NCBI RefSeq assembly: GCF_020410765.1
Contig: NZ_CP084541.1
Location: 6,316,001 to 6,380,000 of the forward strand
Direction of reading: 5' to 3'
Source: Streptomyces marincola
Lineage (GTDB): Bacteria > Actinomycetota > Actinomycetes > Streptomycetales > Streptomycetaceae
Length of the DNA stretch: 64,000 nucleotides
Both the position numbers and the translations under genes were made by a program. Each line of letters starts with the position of its first letter. The stretch's first letter is position 1. The notes beneath the pieces are model-generated. The model did not search any database. It was not told the DNA's origin and worked only from the letters and a program-made list of their open reading frames with translations. Positions 41,292 through 64,000 of this stretch are shown in pieces.

Positions 41292-42899
41292 TCAGGCCAT
41301 GTCGCGGCGGCGCAGCCCGGCCAGGCCGACGCAGGTGAGCCCGGCCGCCAGGGCGAGGAGCAGCAGCAGCGGCGGAGCCTCGAACGCGGCGCCCGGCAGG
41401 TCGGGGATGTGCGAGAAGGGCGACAGGTTGAGCACCATCTGGTCCAGCCTCAGCAGGTCGCCGAACTGGCCGATGACCAGGGCCACCAGCAGGACCGCCC
41501 AGCTCACGGCGGTGTAGCGGGGCAGCAGTCCGAAGAGCAGCGCGCACACACCGATCAGGGTCCACACCGCGGGCACCTGCGCCAGCGCGGCGCCCGTCAC
41601 CCGGGCCACCTCGCCGAGGTCGCCGCTGTTCAGCCCGTGGGTGAGGCCGGCGGCGGCGCCGGCCAGGGCCAGCATGCCCACCGAGCCGACCGCCGCGACG
41701 ATCAGGTGGCTGCCGGCCCAGCTCAGCCGCCGCACGGCCGTGGTGAGCACCGGGTCGGCGCGGTGCCCCGACTCCTCGGCCGAAAGCCGCAGCGCGGACT
41801 GCACGGCGTAGGCCCCCACGATCATCGCCGTCAGCGAGATGATCGTGGCGAGGAAGACGTCCACGATGTCGCCGCTGCCGCCGAGGTCGCGCAGCAGCTC
41901 GTCGATGTCGGGGTTGTCCTCCGCGATGCTCACGGTTCCCTCGGCGAGCGCGCCGAACGCGGCGCCCACCACCAGGAAGCCGAGGCCCCAGCCGACCAGC
42001 GAGCCGCGCTGCAAGCGCCACGCCAGGGCCAGCGGATTGCGCAGCCCGGCGGAGGCGTTGACCGGGCCGAGCTTGGGCTTCAGCACGCCCGACCCGATGT
42101 CCCTGCGGTCCACGAGCGCGCCGATCCCGAGGACCAGCAGGGCGACGGCGCCGGCGAACACCAGCAGCACCCACCACCGCTCCCCGGCCCAGGGCCTGGC
42201 CAGCTCGGCCCAGCCGATGGGGGAGAGCCAGGTCAGGTTCGCCATCGCCCCGCCGTCGGTGCCGCTCGCGGCGTCGCCCGCGGCGCGCAGCAGATACGAC
42301 CCGCCCAGCACGGCCGCGGCGATCCCGGTCGCGCTGCGGGCCGAGTCGGTCAGCTGCGCGGTGAGCCCGGCGACGAACGCGAACAGGACGCCGATGCCGG
42401 CGACTCCCAGCGCGTAGGCGACCGACCCGCCCGCGGGCAGCCCGGTCGCGATCAGTCCGAGAGCGGTGAGCACGGCGATCGCCACGTTCACGCCGATGGT
42501 CAGCAGCAGGCCGCTGGCGAGCCACGCCTTGCGGCCGAGCACCGCGGACCCGGCCAGCTCCGCCCGGCCGCTCTCCTCCTCAAGCCGGGTGTGGCGCACC
42601 ACGAACAGGATGCTCATCAGGCCGACCAGCGTGCCCATGAAGGCGATGAGCTGGTAGGCGTTGATCCCGCCGGTGGTCGACAGGTCGAACGCCCGGCCGC
42701 CCAGGGCGAGCAGCGCCGGGTTGCTCCGCACGCTCTCCGCGAACTGCTCGCGCTCGGCCGCGGTGCTGTACAGGTCGTTGTTGGCGGAGGCCGAGGCGAC
42801 CGTGAAGATCACCATGCCGATGATCCACGCGCTCGCCCGGATGCGGTCGAGTCGCAGAGCGAGCCTCAGCAGCTCGCCCGTGCCGGCGTAGTCCCTCAA
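41292..42899 (-). CDS. ABC exporter permease, polyketide-antibiotic type
   Basis: A 535-residue protein with about twelve hydrophobic helices in two similar halves (each beginning with a helix pair like RASAWIIGMVIFTVASASAN and GSLVGWGLGFLVVGAAFGAL). It is the EmrKY/polyketide-exporter permease type found in antibiotic clusters. The start is a TTG at 42897-42899 overlapping the ATPase TGA (TTGA). With the ATPase it should export the polyether for self-resistance. Confidence 0.88.
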   Translation of the reverse strand: MRDYAGTGELLRLALRLDRIRASAWIIGMVIFTVASASANNDLYSTAAEREQFAESVRSNPALLALGGRAFDLSTTGGINAYQLIAFMGTLVGLMSILFVVRHTRLEEESGRAELAGSAVLGRKAWLASGLLLTIGVNVAIAVLTALGLIATGLPAGGSVAYALGVAGIGVLFAFVAGLTAQLTDSARSATGIAAAVLGGSYLLRAAGDAASGTDGGAMANLTWLSPIGWAELARPWAGERWWVLLVFAGAVALLVLGIGALVDRRDIGSGVLKPKLGPVNASAGLRNPLALAWRLQRGSLVGWGLGFLVVGAAFGALAEGTVSIAEDNPDIDELLRDLGGSGDIVDVFLATIISLTAMIVGAYAVQSALRLSAEESGHRADPVLTTAVRRLSWAGSHLIVAAVGSVGMLALAGAAAGLTHGLNSGDLGEVARVTGAALAQVPAVWTLIGVCALLFGLLPRYTAVSWAVLLVALVIGQFGDLLRLDQMVLNLSPFSHIPDLPGAAFEAPPLLLLLALAAGLTCVGLAGLRRRDMA

Positions 42900-43816
42900 C
42901 GGACCGCCTCCGACTCCGCCGCGTCCCGGTCGCCCGCCGTCGTGTAGTGGCGCATGAACAGGTCTTCCAGTGTGGGGGGACTGCTGATCAGGCTCCGCAT
43001 GCCCAGGGCCGTGAGGTGCTGCATCGCGGTGTTGAGGTTGTCGGCGTCGACATCGAACTCCACCTGGTTGCCGTTCACCCGCACGTCGTGCAGGCCCGGC
43101 AGCCGGGAGAGGTCCGTCGGCGGCTCGGCCAGTTCGGCCCGCACCGAGGTGCGGGTCAGGTGCCGCAGCTCGGTCAGCGTCCCCGACTCCACGGTGCGAC
43201 CGCTGCGGATGATGCTCACCCGATCGCAGAGCTTCTCCACCTCGGACAGGATGTGACTGGACAGCAGCACGGTCCGCCCGCGGTCGCGCTCCTCGGCCAC
43301 GCAGTCCTGGAAGACCGACTCCATCAGCGGGTCGAGACCCGAGGTCGGCTCGTCCATGATCAGCAGTTCCACGTCCGAGGCGAAGGCGGCCACCAGCGAC
43401 ACCTTCTGCCTGTTGCCCTTGGAGTAGGCGCGCCCCTTCTTCCGCGGGTCGAGCTCGAAGCGTTCGATCAACTCGTCACGACGCTTGGCGTTCACCCGTC
43501 CCCTCAGCCGGCCGAGGAGGTCGATGACCTCTCCGCCGGAGAGAGTCGGCCACAGCGTCACGTCCCCCGGCACGTACGCCAGCCGCCGGTGCAGCTCCAC
43601 GGCATCCCGCCACGGATCACCGCCCAGCAGCTCGACCGTGCCCGAGTCGGAGCGCAGCAGCCCCAGCAGCACCCTGATGGCGGTCGTCTTGCCCGCGCCG
43701 TTGGGGCCGAGGAAACCGTGCACCTCACCGGCCTCGACCGTCAGCTCAAGACCATCGAGCGCGCGTGTTGCCCCAAATGTCTTGACGAGAGAGGAGATTG
43801 AGATCTGCGTCGTCAT
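42896..43816 (-). CDS. ABC exporter ATPase
   Basis: A 306-residue ATPase: Walker A GPNGAGKTT, signature YSKGNRQKVSLVAA (degenerate LSGGQ), Walker B ELLIMDEPTSGLDP, H-loop SSHILSEVEKLCD. It is of the DrrA/antibiotic-exporter type with a C-terminal extra domain (about 220-306). ATG at 43814-43816 lacks a good ribosome site and lies about 10 bases after TACACT, so the mRNA may be nearly leaderless. It is divergent from the GbsR/MarR-type regulator. Confidence 0.92.
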   Translation of the reverse strand: MTTQISISSLVKTFGATRALDGLELTVEAGEVHGFLGPNGAGKTTAIRVLLGLLRSDSGTVELLGGDPWRDAVELHRRLAYVPGDVTLWPTLSGGEVIDLLGRLRGRVNAKRRDELIERFELDPRKKGRAYSKGNRQKVSLVAAFASDVELLIMDEPTSGLDPLMESVFQDCVAEERDRGRTVLLSSHILSEVEKLCDRVSIIRSGRTVESGTLTELRHLTRTSVRAELAEPPTDLSRLPGLHDVRVNGNQVEFDVDADNLNTAMQHLTALGMRSLISSPPTLEDLFMRHYTTAGDRDAAESEAVR

Positions 43817-43836
43817 GCGGCCAAGGCTAGTGTAGG

Positions 43837-43861
43837 TTTCAGCATTTTGCGAGAATTGAAA
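43837..43861. promoter_or_regulatory. Candidate operator between exporter and GbsR-type gene
   Basis: TTTCA (43837-43841) and TGAAA (43857-43861) around a 15-base centre with TTTTGCGAGAAT. It overlaps the ATPase promoter region, where a divergent repressor would bind. Confidence 0.45.
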
Positions 43862-43906
43862 GAACGGTGAAGGTGCGGTTAGGGTTCCGGGGGAGAAGGG
43901 AGCGTC

Positions 43907-44443
43907 GTGACGACAGAACAAGAGACAACCGGGGGCACGACCGGCCCGGACGGCGGCTGGAGCGCCGAGGAGGCACGCGCCATCGAACGTTTGGGCAACC
44001 GGTTCGCGCAGACGGGCCTGTCCCGCATGTCGGCACGGATCTTCGCCGCCCTCGTCATCTCCGACGAGGGCGCGCTCACCGCGGCCGAACTGTGCCGGCG
44101 CCTGGGCGTCAGCTCCGGCACGGTCTCCACATCCGTCCAGTACCTCACGGGACTCGGCCTGATCACCCGCGAGAACGTCCCCGGCTCCCGGCGCGACCTC
44201 TACCGGGTCCTCGACGACCCGTGGCCGGAGGTCTTCGCCATCCGGGGCCACTGGCTCCGCGACTTCGCCAGCAGCGCCGCCGAGGACATCGGCCGCCTCG
44301 ACGAGGGCACCCCGGCCGCGGAACGCCTCGCCACCATGCGCGAGTTCGCCCTCTTCGTGATGCCCAAGCTGGACGATATCGTCCACGACTGGCGCCGGCA
44401 CCGCGCCGAACGCGCCCGCGCCGACGACCCGCCGCGGCCATAG
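43907..44443 (+). CDS. GbsR/MarR-type transcriptional regulator
   Basis: A 178-residue winged-helix regulator (SRMSARIFAALVISDEGALT, then AAELCRRLGVSSGTVSTSVQ and YLTGLGLITRENVPGSRRDL). The GTG at 43907 follows AGAAGGGAG. Such regulators are typically divergent from ABC exporters in antibiotic clusters and repress them until the product accumulates, which fits its position. Confidence 0.88.
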   Translation: MTTEQETTGGTTGPDGGWSAEEARAIERLGNRFAQTGLSRMSARIFAALVISDEGALTAAELCRRLGVSSGTVSTSVQYLTGLGLITRENVPGSRRDLYRVLDDPWPEVFAIRGHWLRDFASSAAEDIGRLDEGTPAAERLATMREFALFVMPKLDDIVHDWRRHRAERARADDPPRP

Positions 44444-44747
44444 GGGGTACCCGGCCGCGACGCCGCACCGGCAAAAACGGGCAAAACATCCCGACCTGCC
44501 CGCGATCCGGGCCCACCACCCCCGGCCCGCCCCGGCGGAACACCGCGAACGGGCCACCAAGACAGGGGTGTAGGGGGAAAGGTCAAGGGTTACCGAACCC
44601 GACGGCCACCGGACAGCATGGCGGCACAGACCGCCATGCACGACGGCCCGGCGCGCCCGCCCGCGACCGGGCCGGCGCCGCCGCGCGAACCCGCCCGCCG
44701 CGAGCCCTCGTTCGCCTCGCGCCCAGCGGATACCGCGCCAGGAAGGA
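44444..44747. other. Intergenic region before epoxidase
   Basis: No gene seen. It contains a GTAGGGGGAAAGG segment near 44570 and GC-rich, Pro/Arg-coding-like text that does not hold together as a gene. The epoxidase promoter must be here. Confidence 0.45.
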
Positions 44748-46184
44748 ATGATGACCTTGTCGGGGACCCGAACCACACACGGGCTGGTACTCGGAGGGGG
44801 ACTGGCCGGGATGCTGGCAGCACGCGTGCTGCGGCGGCATCTCGACCAGGTCACCGTCATCGAGCGCGACGCGCTCCCCGACGGCCCCCAGCACCGCAAA
44901 GGGCTCCCGCAGGCCCGCCACTCCCACCTCCTGTGGTCCGGCGGCGCGCGCCTCATCGACTCCCTGCTGCCCGGCACCACGGAACGCCTCAAGGCCGCGG
45001 GCGCGCAACGCATCGGCGTCTACCGGAACATGGTCTCGCTGACCTCCTACGGCTGGCAGCAGCGCTTCCCGGAAACCCAGTTCCTCCACGCCGCCAGCCG
45101 CCCACTCCTCGACTGGACCATCCGCGACCTCACCCTCGCCGACCCGGCCATCACCCTCAGGCAGCGGACCGAGGCAGTCGCCCTGCTCGGCGACGCCACC
45201 CACGTCACCGGCGTCACGATCCGCGACCTCGACGACGGCGCCTCGACCGACCTCACCGCCGACGTCGTCGTCGACACCACAGGCAGAGGCTCCCGCCTCG
45301 CCCAGTGGCTCGACGCCCTCGACGTCCCCCCGCCGCAGGAAGACGTCGTCGACTCCGGCATCACCTACGCCACCCGCGTCTACCGCGCCCCGGGGCGCAG
45401 CGCCGGCGCGTTCCCCATGGTCAGCATCCACAGCGACTACCGCACCCGGCAACCCGGCAGGTTCGGCCTCATCCTGCCCGTCGAGAACGGCCAGTGGATC
45501 GTCACCCTCTCCGGCACCCGCGGCAGCGAACCCCCCACCGACGAAGCCGGATTCGCCGCCTTCGCCAAAGAACTCGCCCACCCGCTCATCAGCGAACTCA
45601 TCGGGCTCGCCACCCCCCTCACCCCCGTCCAGGGCTCGCGCAGCACCGCCAACCGGCGCCGCTACTTCGAACGCAACAGCGTCTGGCCCGACAACCTCAT
45701 CGCCCTCGGCGACTCCGTCGCCGGCTTCAACCCCGTCTACGGCCACGGCATGTCCGCCGCCGCCCGCAGCGCCGCCGCCCTCGACCGCGCCCTGCAACGC
45801 AACCTCGGCACACCCGACCTCGCCACCAGCGCCCTGCGCGGCATCTCCCGCGCCGTCGACGACCCCTGGAACCTGGCCACCGCCCAGGACATCTTCTACC
45901 CCGACTGCCGCGTCAACGCGGACGACCCCCGCCTCGAAGAAGAACTCAACAGCCAGGAACGCTTCACCGAACTCGTCTGCACCGCGGGCCTCACCACCGC
46001 GCCCGTCGCCGCGGCCGTCGCCGGCGTCAGCGCCCTCGCCGCACCCGCGACAAGCCTCCAGTCGCCCGCCGTCCTCGGCGCCCTCCGCGACCGGACCGCC
46101 ACCCCCACCCCCGCACCCGACACGCCGACCCTCACCGACGAGGAATGGGCCCTGGCCACGGCCGAACCCCTCGACGACAACTGA
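44748..46184 (+). CDS. FAD-dependent polyether epoxidase (MonCI/Lsd18-like)
   Basis: A 478-residue flavin monooxygenase. The FAD site is GLVLGGGLAGMLAARVLRRH followed by the acidic strand end VTVIERD; later motifs are VVDTTGRGSRLAQWL and LIALGDSVAGFNPVYGHGMS (the GD...P FAD-ribityl motif). Length and text resemble MonCI and Lsd18, which stereoselectively epoxidise all alkenes of the polyene precursor before ring closure. The ATG at 44748 or the one at 44751 follows AGGAAGGA. Placed with two MonB-like hydrolases and a PKS making trisubstituted alkenes, it strongly supports a polyether product. Confidence 0.88.
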   Translation: MMTLSGTRTTHGLVLGGGLAGMLAARVLRRHLDQVTVIERDALPDGPQHRKGLPQARHSHLLWSGGARLIDSLLPGTTERLKAAGAQRIGVYRNMVSLTSYGWQQRFPETQFLHAASRPLLDWTIRDLTLADPAITLRQRTEAVALLGDATHVTGVTIRDLDDGASTDLTADVVVDTTGRGSRLAQWLDALDVPPPQEDVVDSGITYATRVYRAPGRSAGAFPMVSIHSDYRTRQPGRFGLILPVENGQWIVTLSGTRGSEPPTDEAGFAAFAKELAHPLISELIGLATPLTPVQGSRSTANRRRYFERNSVWPDNLIALGDSVAGFNPVYGHGMSAAARSAAALDRALQRNLGTPDLATSALRGISRAVDDPWNLATAQDIFYPDCRVNADDPRLEEELNSQERFTELVCTAGLTTAPVAAAVAGVSALAAPATSLQSPAVLGALRDRTATPTPAPDTPTLTDEEWALATAEPLDDN

Positions 46185-46196
46185 CCACCACGGAAA

Positions 46197-46247
46197 CGGC
46201 CGGCCGCGCCCCCCGGGAAACCTCCACCCGAGGGCCGCGGCCGGCCG
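46197..46247. terminator. Hairpin between convergent epoxidase and hydrolase genes
   Basis: Perfect 12-base inverted repeat CGGCCGGCCGCG (46197-46208) and CGCGGCCGGCCG (46236-46247), serving both converging transcripts. Confidence 0.7.
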
Positions 46248-46272
46248 CATCACGTCCCGCGCACCGGCGGAA

Positions 46273-46695
46273 TCAGCCCGCCGGCGCCCCCGAAGGAGCG
46301 ACGACCCGGCAGTCCGTCCGGCCCACGAGCACCCGCACCTCCGTGACCAGACCGGCCGCGCCCACCCGGATCAGGCTCACCATCCGGAACCGCATGCGCG
46401 ACCCCGCCGGCGCCTTCAGCTCCGGCGGCGCGTCCATCTCACCGGTCACAGGAAGCACCACCATCTGCCCCTCCATCGAGGTCCGCGGCTCACCGGGCAC
46501 CTCCTCGATGCCCGCGCCGATCACTCCCGACAGGTACTGCCGCACCGCCTCCTTGCCCACCCGCGGCGGCGTGCCCGCCGGATCCTCGAACCGGATCCCC
46601 GGATCGAACAGCGCCAGCACCCCCTCCAGATCACCCGCGTTCAGCAAACGGCAGTACTCCAGCGCAAGCGCCTTGCGCGTCGCGTCGTCAGCCAC
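46273..46695 (-). CDS. Polyether epoxide hydrolase/cyclase, MonBI/Lsd19-like, copy 1
   Basis: A 140-residue SnoaL/ketosteroid-isomerase-fold protein reading ATRKALALEYCRLLNAGDLE then GVLALFDPGIRFEDPAG. Counting from the GTG at 46693-46695 (GGGGGT upstream), Asp38 and Glu65 occupy the numbers of the catalytic acid pair described for Lsd19 domain A, from memory. These enzymes open epoxides regioselectively to build tetrahydrofuran or tetrahydropyran rings. A GTG six codons upstream is an alternative start. Tandem with copy 2, 27 bases apart. Confidence 0.85.
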   Translation of the reverse strand: MADDATRKALALEYCRLLNAGDLEGVLALFDPGIRFEDPAGTPPRVGKEAVRQYLSGVIGAGIEEVPGEPRTSMEGQMVVLPVTGEMDAPPELKAPAGSRMRFRMVSLIRVGAAGLVTEVRVLVGRTDCRVVAPSGAPAG

Positions 46696-46722
46696 GGCCG
46701 CACCCCCAGGCACAACGGATCA

Positions 46723-47175
46723 TCACTGGTCAGACCCTTCGAGCAGAATCACGTCCGACGGCCCCCAGTAGGAGCGCATGTCATCGATCAGGCCGTCCGC
46801 ACCCACCCGGATCACCATCACGCACGCGATGCGGATCCGCGCGGTCTCCGGATCGCCCGGCGGCGCGAACACCCCCGTCCGCGCCATGAGCGGCCCGTTC
46901 GGCAGATAGTTCATCGTCGAGGTCACCTCGATCGCCGCATACCTGCCCGTCGGGGAACCCACAGGCTCCGCCACCGGAACCTCGTTCACCCGGCACGCCA
47001 TCGCGTTGCGCACGTGCGACCGCAGCGCGCCGTGCCCGATCCGTTCGCCCGACCCCACCGGGTCCTCGAAACGCACCGCCGGCGCGTACAGCTTCAGCAA
47101 CTCCTCCAATTCCCCGGCATTGACCCGGCGGCAATGCTCCAGAGCCATTTCCTTGGTCGTCGCTTCATCAGGCAA
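46723..47175 (-). CDS. Polyether epoxide hydrolase/cyclase, MonBI/Lsd19-like, copy 2
   Basis: A 150-residue paralog (ATTKEMALEHCRRVNAGELE then ELLKLYAPAVRFEDPVG). The start is not obvious: a TTG at 47173-47175 has CTGGGGGA at good spacing and places Asp38 and Glu65 exactly as in copy 1. An ATG at 47224-47226 would add 17 residues but has no ribosome site. Monensin-type clusters likewise carry two such proteins. It is divergent from the PKS. Confidence 0.83.
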   Translation of the reverse strand: MPDEATTKEMALEHCRRVNAGELEELLKLYAPAVRFEDPVGSGERIGHGALRSHVRNAMACRVNEVPVAEPVGSPTGRYAAIEVTSTMNYLPNGPLMARTGVFAPPGDPETARIRIACVMVIRVGADGLIDDMRSYWGPSDVILLEGSDQ

Positions 47176-47605
47176 GAAGTCCCCCAGGAAAGACGCGGCG
47201 GCGGGGAGCCCACCCGGCCACGACATTCCGGCACCGGCGACTCCCCGTCCAACCACCCCACAGCGCACGGCGAACCAGGGGAACCCCTAAACCGCCGACG
47301 CCACCCCCTACACCGGAGACCGGGGCCCCGCACCTGCACCCGCGGGACCCCGCCGGAACCCCGCCGCGACCCACCCCGGGCGCCCTGACCCGCGCCGACC
47401 CGGCGCACCGGCCCCTCACCCCCGCACCCGCCTGCCCAGCAGGAATAGGGGTACACCTCGCGCCACCCGCTCTCCTACTGTGATCAGCATCTTCCTCGTC
47501 TCACGAGGAGACGGCGCACCGGCCAGTGCCGGCGGCGGTCCGCATTCCAGGGCGTGTGGCCACTTCGGGCCGCGCCCTGGCATTCCGAGATCAATGGAGT
47601 TTCTG
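47176..47605. other. Divergent promoter region of hydrolases and PKS
   Basis: No gene seen in about 430 bases. It must contain the promoters for the hydrolase pair (leftward) and the giant PKS (rightward). A TACTGT at 47476-47481 and a small hairpin CCTCGT-CTC-ACGAGG (47494-47508) lie about 100 bases before the PKS. It is the most likely target of the LAL regulator. Confidence 0.45.

Positions 47606-64000
<16,395 letters not shown>

Overview
This is high-GC actinobacterial DNA, almost certainly from Streptomyces or a close relative. The grounds are very high GC with strong third-position GC bias, GTG and TTG starts, an IdeR/DmdR-type iron box, a perfect CebR-type operator (TGGGAGCGCTCCCA), XRE/DUF5753 and DUF6879 genes, a LAL regulator and a giant type I polyketide synthase (PKS). 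No database or alignment tool was used; family calls come from reading motifs.

Layout. (1) 1-3430: siderophore-type ABC importer (ATPase cut by the left edge, two FecCD permeases) under an iron box, with an AraC regulator. (2) 4-8 kb: two secreted beta-helix proteins (a PL1-type pectate lyase and a ricin-lectin/beta-helix protein with two sugar-type operators) flanking a frameshifted Asp23/Gls24 gene. (3) 8-12.9 kb: a light/stress locus with an iron-sulfur (6-4) photolyase-like protein facing an operon of a SpoIIE-type phosphatase, a HTH-less CarH-like cobalamin photosensor and a STAS antagonist. (4) 13.1-20.6 kb: an island of small genes resembling a decayed integrative element. It holds two paralogous micro-operons, a miniature endonuclease remnant, an XRE/DUF5753 regulator beside a DUF6879 gene with an internal TGA, repeated GTGCA-N6-TGCAC palindromes, and a tRNA 3'-end fragment that looks like an attachment-site scar. 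(5) 20.6-26.8 kb: a LysR regulator, four DJ-1/PfpI proteins, an antibiotic-monooxygenase-type protein, and a tight cupin / PfpI / HAD operon. (6) 27-37.4 kb: core-like genes: htpG, acetaldehyde dehydrogenase with DUF779 and a GAF regulator, an MMPL exporter with MarR repressor, a zinc alcohol dehydrogenase and a GntR regulator. (7) 37.6-64.0 kb: the left part of a polyether-ionophore-type gene cluster.

The polyether cluster contains a LAL regulator, a two-gene ABC exporter with a divergent GbsR/MarR-type repressor, a MonCI/Lsd18-like flavin epoxidase, two MonBI/Lsd19-like epoxide hydrolases (both with Asp and Glu at the positions known as 38 and 65), and a PKS open to the right edge (at least 5465 codons). 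The PKS reads KSQ-AT(methylmalonyl)-ACP, then KS-AT(malonyl)-DH-ER-KR-ACP, then KS-AT(methylmalonyl)-DH-KR-ACP, then KS-AT(partial, malonyl-like). By collinearity this makes a propionate-started chain reaching a 2-methylhept-2-enoyl thioester after module 2. That trisubstituted alkene is the kind of group such epoxidases act on. The PKS DNA is a mosaic: a gapless near-identical AT duplication of about 1.07 kb, repeated KS domains, and a patch near 61.6-62.6 kb made almost entirely of G and T.
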